Source: a virus
Direction: 5' to 3' (one strand)
DNA length: 59,254 nucleotides
Virus record (IMG/VR): IMGVR_UViG_3300023097_000063
Span: 1-59,254 of that record
Under the pieces are notes generated by a model. The model did not search any database and had not been told where the DNA came from. It saw only the letters and a list, made by a program, of their open reading frames with translations. Made by a program: the position numbers and the translations under genes. Positions 39,155 to 48,269 of the stretch are shown one piece after another. Position 1 is the stretch's first letter. Each line of letters begins with the position of its first letter.

Positions 39155-41146
39155 TCAGGCTCCAATCCTCTGCGCCAGCGCAGCACGCAGGCTGCCCGGG
39201 TCCCGGCCCAGCCGCCGCATCAGCGACATCCTGGCCACCCCACCATCCACCCCATCGACGGCCGGCGCAACATCCGCCGCCGTACCCTCCTCGAGCACCG
39301 GCGGGATCTCGGCCTCCTGGACGACACCCGCCGCGACCAGCGACAGCTGCTCCCCCGCGAACACACCCGCCCGCGCCCGCGGGACCGGGAAACCAGGCAC
39401 GTTCACCGCCAAGAACGCCACCAGGCGCAGCGATCCGGCGATCCGCCGCCAGTCACCCGACAGCTTCGCCCCCATCAGCTCCCGCACCTGCCCCGCCGAC
39501 ACCCCCGGCCGCAACGCACCAGCAACCCAGATGCCGTGCCCGTCGTTGCCTGTGGCGACGTCAGCGACGACGGCACCGGTGTTGTCGTAGTGCTCCATCG
39601 CCCCCCGCCACGACATACCGCTGGTGGGTGCGTGGCCGGTCCCGAGGGTGATCTGCCCGACCGCGACCCGCTCCCCACCCGCGCACAGAACCTCACCGAG
39701 GCGGTAGTAGTCGTGAGCGGACTCCTCCGGCGGCGACACGCACGTATCCCCGAACCCGGTGTGGCACGACCCCCACAGGGCACCATGCCCGAACACCCTG
39801 CCGTCGTCCGTCACCGTCAACCCGGTGGGTCCCTCGAGGTGCGGGTCGTCGAACCAGGATGCCTGCGGTGCGTCGGTGAGCTCGAGCGCCGCGGCGGTGA
39901 CCGCCGCCGGCTCCGGTGTGGCCGGGGAGAAGTCGGGTGGGGTGAGACCTGCGGCGCGGATGTGGGAGGCGAGGTGCTCGTAGGCCGAACGGAGCTCGAT
40001 CCGGGACAAACGTCCCGGGCGGGCGTTCAGGGCGTGGATGCCCGCGGAGCAGGCGGTCAGGTTCGGCAGTCCGGGGGTGCCGTCGGCGGTGGCGGTGTGG
40101 TGCAGGTACCGGCACTCACCCGTGTTCACCGTCCCGTCCGGGAGCTCCGGCGGCGTGTACGCGAAGAACTCCCGGGCCAGCGACGACGCCACAAGGGTGG
40201 ACGTGGCGGTCAGCTGCGAGAAGTGCACGGCAGGCTCCCACACCCCGCCCACGGCCGCGGCGACTAGGGCGTCACGCTGCGGGTCGGGGCCGGACAGGAT
40301 GAGCAGGTCGGGGCAGCGGATCTGACCCGACGCGACGAGCTCGTACAGCTCCTCGCGCTGCTCCCTGCCCAGCTGAACCTTCGCCTCGACGAACGCCGGA
40401 ATGTCGACCAGGGTCGTGGCCCGGATCCGGCCCTTATTGAAGATGATCAGTTCCGGCCGGACCCCGTCCGCGAACGACGTGCCGGCGGGGAAGACCAGGT
40501 CGACGTCAGCGTCGGAGATCTTGTCCACATCCACGCTGTTGCCGGAGGCGTAGCCGCGGGCCATCTTGTTCCGCACCCTGGCGCCATGCTCGTCGGCGAC
40601 GTCGAACGTGCCGTGACCCCAGATCTCGAACACACCAGGCTGGGAGGTGGGGCGGCGTTCGATGTCCTCGATGTTCCCGACCCGGACGGCGTTGTCGTGG
40701 CCGCCGGCGTCGACGGGGCACCAGCGCAGCGGGAGGGGGAGTTCGGGCCAGGTGAGGGAGTGGGCGGCGAAGAACCGGCCGTCTCCGGTGTCGATCCCTT
40801 CGACGGTGAGGATGCCGTGCCACTCCGCGGACAGCTCCTCCACCTCCGCCTCTTGCTCGAGCACGGGTGTGGTGAGGGTGTCGGTGGCCATGGTTTCGGT
40901 CTCCCCGCTGTGCTTGCCCCGGTCCTCGCCGGGCCAGTGCCCGTGGACCTCCCGGTAGTAGGTGGCGCACAGGCCGCCCGGGTCGTCGACGCCCTTCTCG
41001 GCGAGAAGGGTCTTGCACCGGTCCATCGACCCCTCGGCCTGCCAGTTGATCTCGACAGCCCCGGGGCCGGTCGTCCAGTAGCGGAGCAGGTCGTGGCCCT
41101 CACGACCTGGCGTACTCGTGTCTGCTTCCTTGGCCATTGCGGTCAT
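39155..41146 (-). CDS. prohead protease / capsid maturation protein
   Basis: 663 residues from ATG 41146 (AAGGTGG upstream, after the MuF stop). The N-terminal part includes GREGHDLLRYWTTGPGAVEI. Residues about 100-250 form the HK97-type protease region (LSAEWHGILTVEGIDTGDGR, PLRWCPVDAGG, FEIWGHGTFDV, YASGNSVDVDKI). The large C-terminal part has SWFDDPHLEGPTGLTVTDDG, HTGFGDTCVSPPEESAHDYY and GHGIWVAGALRPGV. It is longer than typical proteases. The location between MuF and capsid genes supports the role. Confidence 0.75.
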   Translation of the reverse strand: MTAMAKEADTSTPGREGHDLLRYWTTGPGAVEINWQAEGSMDRCKTLLAEKGVDDPGGLCATYYREVHGHWPGEDRGKHSGETETMATDTLTTPVLEQEAEVEELSAEWHGILTVEGIDTGDGRFFAAHSLTWPELPLPLRWCPVDAGGHDNAVRVGNIEDIERRPTSQPGVFEIWGHGTFDVADEHGARVRNKMARGYASGNSVDVDKISDADVDLVFPAGTSFADGVRPELIIFNKGRIRATTLVDIPAFVEAKVQLGREQREELYELVASGQIRCPDLLILSGPDPQRDALVAAAVGGVWEPAVHFSQLTATSTLVASSLAREFFAYTPPELPDGTVNTGECRYLHHTATADGTPGLPNLTACSAGIHALNARPGRLSRIELRSAYEHLASHIRAAGLTPPDFSPATPEPAAVTAAALELTDAPQASWFDDPHLEGPTGLTVTDDGRVFGHGALWGSCHTGFGDTCVSPPEESAHDYYRLGEVLCAGGERVAVGQITLGTGHAPTSGMSWRGAMEHYDNTGAVVADVATGNDGHGIWVAGALRPGVSAGQVRELMGAKLSGDWRRIAGSLRLVAFLAVNVPGFPVPRARAGVFAGEQLSLVAAGVVQEAEIPPVLEEGTAADVAPAVDGVDGGVARMSLMRRLGRDPGSLRAALAQRIGA

Positions 41147-41160
41147 GGGCCACCACCTTT

Positions 41161-42816
41161 CTAGGAGAGATCGTAAGCCGCGCGCCACGCCGCCGACCCC
41201 TTGCCGCCGGACGCGGTCAACTCACCGCTGTCCGCTACGAGGGTGTCGAGCATCCGCAGCATCGTCTGCACCCCGCGAGGAGTCAGCATGTCCGAATCCG
41301 TCGGCTGCCCGTCCCTAGGCTGCACGTTCAGGTAGAACGCGGGACGGCCCTTCATCGGACCGTCATCATCCGGGTAGTCGCCCTCGGCCAGATAGGCGTG
41401 CGCCTCGAGGTCTCCCCACCGCGTCCCGGAGATCTTGTCGTCGAACAGTTCGTAGGCGTCGTCCTCCGGGTTCAGGTCCTCCTGCGGGCCGCCTGCCGCT
41501 TCACGCCGGCGGACCTCACGGGCATCGGCGTTGTACCGCTTCAACACCTCCGGCAGACCCGCGGCCGCGCGCTCGAGCGCATCCCACAGAGCGGCGATAC
41601 CAGACTCATCGAGTTCGGCCGTCGACCCGACCGTAGGGACTTCGACCCGTTCGCCGGTCTCTTCGTCCTCGCTGTCCCGGGCCTGGTTGTCGCCGGTCCA
41701 CGCCTTCTTGTCCTCGCGGGCGACGCTGCCGATCCTCAGCCGCCTGCCCTGGGGGGTGTCGATGACCGCCATGACGAACGCACCCTCATCGGCGTTGACC
41801 GCACCGGAGGACAGGAGGCGTTCCCCGCCGCCGAGCTGGATACGCCCGGCCAGGCCGAGCTTGTCCCTAGCCGGGTCGGTGACGTCGTCCCCGCCGAACT
41901 CGTCCTGCGCCGGCACGCTCCCGTCGGGAAGCCTGCCGCGCTCGTCCACACCACCGGGGAAGCCGTCGGTCCACTTCCCGTCGCCGTCCCGCGGCTGGCC
42001 CGGGTCGAACCTGAACGTGGCGGTGGCGGCGACGATGGCCTCATCGTCGACGTCATAGGCGAGATCGCATCGGCAGTTGATCGCGAGGGCCGGGGGAAGG
42101 CGACGGTCACACGGGTACATGCCGGTACCCGGAGGATCGGTGAACACGAACTGGGCGGCGATCGGAACCCGCTTCCCGTCCATGTCGTGGTGTGCTTTCC
42201 GGGTGCGTTCGTCCTCGACCGCGAGCCATTCCTTGCGGCCGGTGAACCCCGCCGCGCTGATCATGTCGAACGTGGCCGCATGCGAAGCCCTAGCGACCTC
42301 CGTACGCGCGGCCGCTCGCGCCCGGAACTCGGTCATGTCGACCGCCCCCGACACGCGCGCCGCCAGCTGCTCGACACCGTCCCCGGCTTCGAACCCCTCT
42401 GTCAGCGCGGCCCGGGCGTTCTCCCACAGCTCCGTCGACAACCCCACCATGTGGTTCTCGGCGTGCGCCAGGGACTCGTAGGCGAGGTCACCGCCGCGGT
42501 GTGGTGCCTCCCAGTCGGGCCAGACGGCCTGGACCTGGGCGACGACGGTGTCGGACGCGTCGGTCCACGTCTGCCGCAGATACGGCATGATCTGAGAGTC
42601 GACGAAGACCCGCCACGCGGAGAAGACCCCTTGCAGCGCGGTCCACACTCGCGACCCCGGCAGGCCGGCGGCGGTGAGGGTGAGGGTGAGGGTGTTGTCG
42701 GCGGCCATCTCCGCGGTCACGGCCCGGGCCGTCTGCCGCATGCCGGCGGCGACGAGCTGCTCCGCGAACGCGATCCGTTCGTCGATCTCCGCCGCACTCA
42801 TGCCTGTGATCTTCAC
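41161..42816 (-). CDS. MuF-type head morphogenesis protein with C-terminal extension
   Basis: 551 residues from ATG 42816. The MuF core spans about 60-250: FRARAAARTEVARASHAATF, TGRKEWLAVEDERTRKAHHD, and the end motif PALAINCRCDLAY. After FDPGQPRDGDGKWTDGFPGG a further region of about 260 residues follows (GAFVMAVIDTPQGRRLRIGS, AALWDALERAAAGLPEVLKR, YLNVQPRDGQPTDSDMLTPR). MuF proteins often carry C-terminal effector domains; the identity of this one is unknown to me. Confidence 0.8.
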   Translation of the reverse strand: MKITGMSAAEIDERIAFAEQLVAAGMRQTARAVTAEMAADNTLTLTLTAAGLPGSRVWTALQGVFSAWRVFVDSQIMPYLRQTWTDASDTVVAQVQAVWPDWEAPHRGGDLAYESLAHAENHMVGLSTELWENARAALTEGFEAGDGVEQLAARVSGAVDMTEFRARAAARTEVARASHAATFDMISAAGFTGRKEWLAVEDERTRKAHHDMDGKRVPIAAQFVFTDPPGTGMYPCDRRLPPALAINCRCDLAYDVDDEAIVAATATFRFDPGQPRDGDGKWTDGFPGGVDERGRLPDGSVPAQDEFGGDDVTDPARDKLGLAGRIQLGGGERLLSSGAVNADEGAFVMAVIDTPQGRRLRIGSVAREDKKAWTGDNQARDSEDEETGERVEVPTVGSTAELDESGIAALWDALERAAAGLPEVLKRYNADAREVRRREAAGGPQEDLNPEDDAYELFDDKISGTRWGDLEAHAYLAEGDYPDDDGPMKGRPAFYLNVQPRDGQPTDSDMLTPRGVQTMLRMLDTLVADSGELTASGGKGSAAWRAAYDLS

Positions 42817-44390
42817 CGGGAGGCTCCCTCGAGAACGGCGAGCATGGTGTCGTCGTAGATCGACGCGGTCATCGTCTGATCCTCGACCGGCTGGTCCGGG
42901 CCCGCACCGGCCTGCGGATCATCCGCCTCATCGTCGCCCTCGCCCTCCGGCGCCTGCTCCTCAACCGCAGGAACCGTGGGGGCGGCCGCTTCGATCGGGA
43001 CCTTCTTACCCGACAGCAACGACACCACCTCGAGAGTCGTCGCATCGAACGCCCCGCCGGCGATGAACCGCTGCCGCAGGAGCATCTTCATCAGCTCGTC
43101 CGGGTCCGGGGCATCGGATTCGTCGAAGCCGGCTTCGCGGCGGGTGGCCTGGTCGTCGATGAGCATCTTGTCGTTGAGCTGCACACCACGTTCGGCAAGG
43201 TCCGGTTTGGCGGTGAGTTCGGACGGGTCGTACCAGATGAGGTAGCGGACGCCTTCTTCCGGTGCGATCTCGGCCGCGGCGAGCATCGGGTACAGGTAAC
43301 CCTCGGTCAGCCCATGGCAGATGATCTCCGCCGGTGGGCTGATGTGCTTCTTCACCCCCTCAGCGTCGAGGCCGGCGGCGTTCCAGTGGTTGGTGTCGCC
43401 GAGGCCGGTGACGACCTCCTGGGGCATGTCGACGGTCGCGGCGAGGCGCTGGATGGCCTTTTCGCGGTTGGTGAGGTCGGATTCGGGGACCTCGTTCGCG
43501 ACGATCAAGTGCCGGAATCGTTCGATGAATTCGGCTTTGACGCGCAGCGGGATGGGGATCGCGGCGGATGCGGTGCCCGGGTTTTTGATCGACTTCTGGG
43601 CGATGTCGATCAGCTGGGCGACGAACGGGTCGGGTGCGTCCTTGAACTCAGGGTTGACCGGGAACGTGACTTCTTCGGGGATGAGGAGGAAGCCGTTGGA
43701 GGCGAGGCGGGACAACAGCTGGGCGATGATCTTCCGGTTGTAGAAGTCGATCTCCCGCAGGTACACCAGACACGCCCGCGTCATCGACGTCGGCTGCCAC
43801 GCAAACCGCGGATCCGGATCCCAAATCCGCACGACCAGCGACTGGTCGGGGAGCATCTCCCACGTCTTCTCATCGACCCTAACCTCGAACCGCGGCCCGG
43901 ACCTGCCACGCGCGGCCGCCTTCGTCCGCACGTCGTCGTTCGAACGTACGTCCACCGACCGGCCGCCACCGTTCTTCGCGTCCCGGTCGAACATGACCAG
44001 ATTCGCCTCACCCGGCACGGCCAGCTGCAGGCCGAACTTCTTCATCAAAGCGGCCTGCCCGCCGACACCACCGGCGAGCTGGGCGACGATCTCCGCCACC
44101 GGGCCGTCGTCCAAATATTCGGGTTCGGACGAGTCCGGGGACATTTTCGCCGCCCGCAGGCGCACGCGAGAGAGGGCGTTGGCACGCCAGTTCACGGCGA
44201 ACCACAGCTCCCCGCCGGCCGTGTAGTACTGCCATGCTTCGGTCTGCCAGGCCTCGTTACGGATGATCGGCCTGGTGACGTCGTTGAGGACGCGTGCGGA
44301 GGCGACGACGGCGTTGTAGCCGGGTGCGGGGTCGGGCAGGTCCGGCGGCCTGCGTGTTGTTCGTGCTTGCCGCCCTGCGGACCTGCCCAT
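42813..44390 (-). CDS. portal protein
   Basis: 525 residues from ATG 44390. NEAWQTEAWQYYTAGGELWF, FAVNWRANALSRVRL, EANLVMFDRDAKNG, LVVRIWDPDPRFAWQPTSM, and TNREKAIQRLAATVDMPQEV followed by VTGLGDTNHWNA. These match siphovirus portals. The C-terminus is acidic. Overlap with MuF (4 bp) and the terminase upstream fit packaging gene order. Confidence 0.85.
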   Translation of the reverse strand: MGRSAGRQARTTRRPPDLPDPAPGYNAVVASARVLNDVTRPIIRNEAWQTEAWQYYTAGGELWFAVNWRANALSRVRLRAAKMSPDSSEPEYLDDGPVAEIVAQLAGGVGGQAALMKKFGLQLAVPGEANLVMFDRDAKNGGGRSVDVRSNDDVRTKAAARGRSGPRFEVRVDEKTWEMLPDQSLVVRIWDPDPRFAWQPTSMTRACLVYLREIDFYNRKIIAQLLSRLASNGFLLIPEEVTFPVNPEFKDAPDPFVAQLIDIAQKSIKNPGTASAAIPIPLRVKAEFIERFRHLIVANEVPESDLTNREKAIQRLAATVDMPQEVVTGLGDTNHWNAAGLDAEGVKKHISPPAEIICHGLTEGYLYPMLAAAEIAPEEGVRYLIWYDPSELTAKPDLAERGVQLNDKMLIDDQATRREAGFDESDAPDPDELMKMLLRQRFIAGGAFDATTLEVVSLLSGKKVPIEAAAPTVPAVEEQAPEGEGDDEADDPQAGAGPDQPVEDQTMTASIYDDTMLAVLEGASR

Positions 44391-44442
44391 ACGCCCACGA
44401 CCCTCACGTGTCCGGCCACGCCAGGGCCGCTACCCGCCGAGT

Positions 44443-44673
44443 CTAGGCTGCCGGGCTCTCGAGATGGGAGAGGAACGCGTTCCATGCCGCCGGGGACACC
44501 GCGAGCATCGGTGCCGTGTCCGGCTCCTTCGAGTCACGGATCATCACCGCGATCCCTTCGGGGCGGCCGACCTCGACGCACGTGTGCGACTCGCATCGGG
44601 AAGCCGGGCGGAACCGGGCGCCGACCTCCACACAGTTGATCTCGTACGAGCGGCTGCTCTTCTTCCAGGTCAT
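44443..44673 (-). CDS. DUF397 domain protein
   Basis: 76 residues from ATG 44673. MTWKKSSRSYEINCVEVGAR, then CVEVGRPEGIAVMIRDSKEP, and the end LAVSPAAWNAFLSHLES. This is the complete DUF397 pattern (W-KSS-S, NCVEV, RDSK, W-F). In Streptomyces such proteins are encoded beside WhiJ-type XRE regulators and affect development. No XRE partner is visible nearby. Coupled by overlap to the membrane gene upstream, so it is expressed with the packaging genes. Confidence 0.85.
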   Translation of the reverse strand: MTWKKSSRSYEINCVEVGARFRPASRCESHTCVEVGRPEGIAVMIRDSKEPDTAPMLAVSPAAWNAFLSHLESPAA

Positions 44674-45128
44674 TCGATCACTCCTCGGTCGCGCATGTCG
44701 GTGGCCGCGCGCATCATCGCAGCCCGGTACTCCGGCGGGGCGTCCAGCCACGGCATACCCGGCACGCCCTGCGCACGGACGGCTTCGTGGATCTCCGCCG
44801 CCATCTGCTCGATGCTCAGCGGGGGTTCTTTGGTGAGGTGCTTGTACAGGGGCGCACCGACCCCGCCGGTGATCGCGGAGGCGGTGAGGGCGGCGAGCGC
44901 CCATTGGAAGAGGGTGCCGTCGGTGAACAGCCACGCGAGGATCGCGAGCGGCCAGGTGATCCAGATGGAGGTGCACCACAGGCATTGGACGAGGTAGGCG
45001 GGCATGCTGTCGGGGTCGTAGGTGCGTGCGATCCAGTCCCGCACCGGCTCTGTAATCTTGTCTGCGGTGATCAGCCACGACAACCGGAACACCGCACCGA
45101 CGAACACGAACAGACTGATCCAGGCCAT
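44670..45128 (-). CDS. DUF1360-like membrane protein
   Basis: 152 residues from ATG 45128 (GTG at 45131 is an alternative). Hydrophobic segments ISLFVFVGAVFRLSWLI, WITWPLAILAWLF and LFQWALAALTASAITGGVG; CLWCTSIWITWP matches the CxWC signature of DUF1360 proteins, and LSWLITADKITEPVRDWI the usual N-terminal part. A cytoplasmic tail follows. The function of the family is unknown. Confidence 0.75.
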   Translation of the reverse strand: MAWISLFVFVGAVFRLSWLITADKITEPVRDWIARTYDPDSMPAYLVQCLWCTSIWITWPLAILAWLFTDGTLFQWALAALTASAITGGVGAPLYKHLTKEPPLSIEQMAAEIHEAVRAQGVPGMPWLDAPPEYRAAMMRAATDMRDRGVIE

Positions 45129-45349
45129 CACCGTTCCACCTCGACGCAGCCGAACTCCATACCGTTCACCTGGTCCGGGACCAGCGTGCAGTGCTCCAGG
45201 ATGATGTTGAGGTCTCTGGTGACGATGTCCAGGACGGCGGCGGTGATCGCCCTGGTTCGGGTCACCGATGTGCCGTCTCCCGCGTCGAGGGCTGCGCGGC
45301 GCACGTCGTCGGTGACGGTCAGCTGCGCCCGCAGGCTGCCTTCTCTCAC
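45128..45349 (-). CDS. small hypothetical protein
   Basis: 73 residues from GTG 45349, chosen for the GTGA overlap with the stop of the gene before; ATG 45355 and GTG 45373 are alternatives. LRAQLTVTDDVRRAALDAGD, then AITAAVLDIVTRDLNIILEH. Mixed alpha/beta. Unknown. Confidence 0.65.
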   Translation of the reverse strand: MREGSLRAQLTVTDDVRRAALDAGDGTSVTRTRAITAAVLDIVTRDLNIILEHCTLVPDQVNGMEFGCVEVER

Positions 45350-45579
45350 CTGCATCCGGTCACATCCGGACACGGGAGCGGCTCACCGTTCGCGTCCACG
45401 CCGCCGGGGAGCGCGGGAACACCGGCGGCGTCGAGGGCGACGGTGACGGCTGTCCAGACGCGGGCGTTCTCACGGACGGCGCGCTGGTTGTTGAGGTCGT
45501 AGCCGGCGGTGACGGCTGGGTGGGTGTGGAGGTGGGCGAGGACGGCCCGGTAGGCGTCCTGGCGGGGGCTGGTACTCAC
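45346..45579 (-). CDS. small hypothetical protein
   Basis: 77 residues from GTG 45579, overlapping the TAG of the gene upstream. Helical: QDAYRAVLAHLHTHPAVTAG, ARVWTAVTVALDAAGV, ending PLPCPDVTGCR with two Cys. Unknown. Confidence 0.65.
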   Translation of the reverse strand: MSTSPRQDAYRAVLAHLHTHPAVTAGYDLNNQRAVRENARVWTAVTVALDAAGVPALPGGVDANGEPLPCPDVTGCR

Positions 45580-45935
45580 TACCGTCCCGTCACGTTCGCG
45601 GCCGCGTAGCGGGCGATTCGGGTGTCGGGCGGGGCGTGGCCGGTCCGAACGGTGGTGGTGACGGTGTCGTAGGCGTCGGCGGCGTGGACGAGCTGCGAGG
45701 TGAGGTGCTGGTCGACGGGGCGGCCGGACTGCTCGGTGACGCGGACGATGTCGGCGACGCGGAGGAGGAGGTTCGCGGCCGCCCAGCGGCGCACGAGAGC
45801 GTCCTTCCGTACCGCGGCGGCCTGGACCTGGCCGGCGCGGACGGCGTTTTCGGTCTGGCATGCGCGGCAGTGGACGCCTGCGAGGTCTTGCATGGTGCAG
45901 GTGTGAACGGGGTTGATGGTGTGGGTGGGGGTCAT
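45579..45935 (-). CDS. hypothetical protein with CxxC and His motif
   Basis: 118 residues from ATG 45935 (AAAGG upstream). The N-terminus HTCTMQDLAGVHCRACQTEN holds three Cys and two His that could bind zinc. A helical body follows (AVRKDALVRRWAAANLLLRV). Unknown function. Confidence 0.7.
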   Translation of the reverse strand: MTPTHTINPVHTCTMQDLAGVHCRACQTENAVRAGQVQAAAVRKDALVRRWAAANLLLRVADIVRVTEQSGRPVDQHLTSQLVHAADAYDTVTTTVRTGHAPPDTRIARYAAANVTGR

Positions 45936-46207
45936 CGGGGTGCCTTTCTGCGGAGGAGACGCCACAGGTTGGTGAGCAGACTCGCTTGGGGCATGACCAT
46001 GATCCGCCGCCACAGGGTCCCGTTGTGGTGAATGTCGAGGGCGACACCGATCGGGAGATCGTTGATGGCGACGTAGAGGAGGATGGCTTCGTTGATCACA
46101 TGGTTGAGGTCGTCTTCGCTGGTGATGGACAGGGCGAGGAGTTCCGGGACGAGCGCCGGATGCGCCGCGAATGTGATCATCGCGGTTTCTTGTGGCTGGT
46201 CAGACAC
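45932..46207 (-). CDS. hypothetical protein
   Basis: 91 residues from GTG 46207 (internal ATG at 46180 possible). LVPELLALSITSEDDLNHVI, LLYVAINDLPIGVALDIHHN, and a basic C-terminus (RLLRRKAPR). Unknown. Confidence 0.65.
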   Translation of the reverse strand: MSDQPQETAMITFAAHPALVPELLALSITSEDDLNHVINEAILLYVAINDLPIGVALDIHHNGTLWRRIMVMPQASLLTNLWRLLRRKAPR

Positions 46208-46391
46208 GTTGTTGTTCCTCCCAGCGGGCGCGGTGGTAGTCGAGGGCGGCGGCGCGGCCTTCGGCGTTGACGGTAGACGCGAACAGCCAGCCGAGGCCGG
46301 TGAAGCCGGTGGTGATGGCGAGGGCGCCGAGGATGATGGCGAGGAGAGGATGCAACGTGCGGTCCAGGTTCGTAGGGTCGTTACCGGTCAT
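46200..46391 (-). CDS. small membrane protein
   Basis: 63 residues from ATG 46391. LHPLLAIILGALAITTGFTG is a transmembrane helix followed by GWLFAS; a polar tail of about 22 residues ends in WEEQQRV. It overlaps the next gene. Confidence 0.65.
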   Translation of the reverse strand: MTGNDPTNLDRTLHPLLAIILGALAITTGFTGLGWLFASTVNAEGRAAALDYHRARWEEQQRV

Positions 46392-46416
46392 TGTCGCACG
46401 CGCAACCACGCCCGGG

Positions 46417-47967
46417 CTACAGGAGTGAGCCGTCCATCTGTGCGAACAACGACCTCCCCGACCCGCCACTCTCACCCGGCGTCAATCCGGAGGTGAGGTC
46501 CGTCGCGAACGCCTGCGGCGCCGGCATCGACCCCTCCCAGTTCATATCCAGGAACGCCAGAAGGAGGGCGTCGGAGTGGTCGGGGGAGAACCCGAGACGT
46601 TCTCGGATCTTCTCTTTCCGCTCGACCTTGATCTTCCCGAAGCTGTCCATGATCTCGTAACGCGGCGTCGTCAACTCGTGGATCACATCGTCGTCGACGA
46701 CCCCCAGATCCCACGTGCCCAGCCGCGAGTATTCACGGCCGATCTCCCAATGCGCATACGCGCGCATGTTCAGGTACTTTTTCGCGAACCCGTCCGGGGG
46801 CCCGGCGCCGAAGTTGACCGGGACGACCTCCGCCCCATGCGTCGTCCCGTCCGTCGTCGGGTTATGCCGGGACGACAGCTCCCGCAGGCGGCCGTAGATC
46901 CCCCACCCGATCCCGATCACGTCGACCTTCACCCGGCGCACGCCCTGAACGGCCAAGAAGGAGGCGATCTGCCCGACGGTCGCCATCGGGTCCGGGTTCA
47001 CGAACTCCTCCACAAGCCCGGCCTTCCGGCCCTGCCGTAGCCGGCACACGGTCCGGTCACCGCCGCCGCCGACGTCGACCCCGCACTCGACGTCCCCGAC
47101 AGGGGGAAGTTCGACGCTGCGGCATTTGACCGCCCACGCGTAGGGCACGACGGCGTAGGGGTCTCCGATGTCGGGGAACTGGCCGAGGCACTTCGACTGG
47201 AAGAGTGCGCTGCCGTCTCCCCACTTCCTGCGCCGGTCCTCGACCCATTCGGGAGTGATCAAAGAGTCGGAGACGATCTTCGGGACGGGTTCGCCGGTGA
47301 AGTTCGGGGTGTGGCCGGCGGCGACGTGGATGACGTTCCACCCGGAGTTCGGTTTGCAGATGTCCCCGAACTCGGTGTTGCGGTCGTCGGGGTTCCCGAT
47401 CGCGAGGGCTTTACCACCCTCGTTCGTGATCATCGACGATGCGGCATGCCACATGACCGGGGCGACACCGCATGCCTCATCGATGAGGACCAGGAAATGC
47501 TCGGCGTGAAGGCCCTGAAAGGCGTGCTGGTTGTGGTCGGAGGGTTTCCGGCCGAACGCGACCATGTTCGAGCCGATCATCCACTCGGTCAGATTCATCC
47601 GCCCCGGCAGGCCGCCCTGCTGGTGGAACTTGTTCAATTCATGCCACAAGATCGCTTTCACCTGCGGGAATGTGGGGGCGGTGGAGACGACCCGGGCGGA
47701 GCCTGGCGGGTGTACGTCGATGAACCAGGCGATCGTGACCGCGGCGGAGAAGCTCTTCCCGACCTGGTGGCAGGAGTGGACGGCGGTCTGTTTGTTGTCC
47801 CGTACCGACTCGATGATCTCCCGCTGTTTGGACCACAGCCGGATGCCTAGCCGTTCCCATGCCCAGAGGGTGGGGTCGCGTCGGTAGCGGGCCATGGGCG
47901 GGTCGAGGAGGTCCGCGGCGAGGGCGAGGCTGCTCCGGGCGGCGGGCCTGGGGCGGAGGCGGGGCAT
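46417..47967 (-). CDS. terminase large subunit
   Basis: 516 residues from ATG 47967 (GGGG upstream; the open frame extends further). Walker A at about 65-72 (SCHQVGKS), then ARVVSTAPTFPQVKAILWHE and Walker B with catalytic acid (HFLVLIDEACGV), and coupling motif ALAIGNPDD. The C-terminal nuclease carries ECGVDVGGGGDRT, VKVDVIGIGWG and DHSDALLLAFLD acidic residues. It translocates and cuts DNA into proheads. It leads the virion operon. Confidence 0.92.
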   Translation of the reverse strand: MPRLRPRPAARSSLALAADLLDPPMARYRRDPTLWAWERLGIRLWSKQREIIESVRDNKQTAVHSCHQVGKSFSAAVTIAWFIDVHPPGSARVVSTAPTFPQVKAILWHELNKFHQQGGLPGRMNLTEWMIGSNMVAFGRKPSDHNQHAFQGLHAEHFLVLIDEACGVAPVMWHAASSMITNEGGKALAIGNPDDRNTEFGDICKPNSGWNVIHVAAGHTPNFTGEPVPKIVSDSLITPEWVEDRRRKWGDGSALFQSKCLGQFPDIGDPYAVVPYAWAVKCRSVELPPVGDVECGVDVGGGGDRTVCRLRQGRKAGLVEEFVNPDPMATVGQIASFLAVQGVRRVKVDVIGIGWGIYGRLRELSSRHNPTTDGTTHGAEVVPVNFGAGPPDGFAKKYLNMRAYAHWEIGREYSRLGTWDLGVVDDDVIHELTTPRYEIMDSFGKIKVERKEKIRERLGFSPDHSDALLLAFLDMNWEGSMPAPQAFATDLTSGLTPGESGGSGRSLFAQMDGSLL

Positions 47968-47984
47968 GATCCCCACGATAGGGC

Positions 47985-48018
47985 GGAGCCCCGAGACTCC
48001 GCTAAGTCTCGGGGCTCC
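47985..48018. terminator. 14-bp hairpin upstream of terminase
   Basis: GGAGCCCCGAGACT and AGTCTCGGGGCTCC form a perfect 14-bp stem with a 6-nt loop. It separates the terminase operon from the small genes at 48.2 kb. On the plus strand TGTTT follows. Confidence 0.75.
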
Positions 48019-48100
48019 TGTTTCCCCTGCCCGGTTCCAGTCGGTAGGGAGCTGGTGGTGCCTGCATGAGGGACTCCGCCAAGAGATCCGCTCACGCTTT

Positions 48101-48124
48101 CCCGCGGGATCAAGCACCCGCGGG
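48101..48124. repeat. 8-bp hairpin
   Basis: CCCGCGGG occurs twice (48101 and 48117), each self-complementary, 8 bp apart. A minor terminator or control site. The gap 48019-48167 otherwise holds nothing I can name. Confidence 0.35.
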
Positions 48125-48167
48125 GGAGGCCCGGCACCAGGCCCTCACCCCCTGTCAGAGGGGCGGT

Positions 48168-48269
48168 CTATGGGTGGAGGTCTTTCGCGTGGCCGGTGTT
48201 CGCCCGGTGGATGGCGAAGTCGACGGTGTCTTTGAAGTGGTCGCCGCATTCCGGGCAGGTGAACCCCAT
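48168..48269 (-). CDS. micro zinc-finger protein (33 residues)
   Basis: ATG 48269 with AAAGAGG upstream opens MGFTCPECGDHFKDTVDFAI followed by HRANTGHAKDLHP. CxxC, then H and a late HxxxxxH make a C2H2-type knuckle. It is too short for automatic gene calling. The clean ribosome binding site and finger pattern support it. Confidence 0.65.
   Translation of the reverse strand: MGFTCPECGDHFKDTVDFAIHRANTGHAKDLHP

Noticed and set aside
38993-40267. 424-codon plus-strand open frame
   Set aside because: It is antisense to the protease gene and is Arg/Pro-rich as expected of a shadow frame in GC-rich DNA.
41161-42040. MuF C-terminus as an ADP-ribosyltransferase
   Set aside because: I cannot find the R-S-E or H-Y-E pattern, so I do not name a toxin type.
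41137-42858. 573-codon plus-strand open frame
   Set aside because: It lies opposite the MuF gene, whose AINCRC motif and order fix the coding strand.
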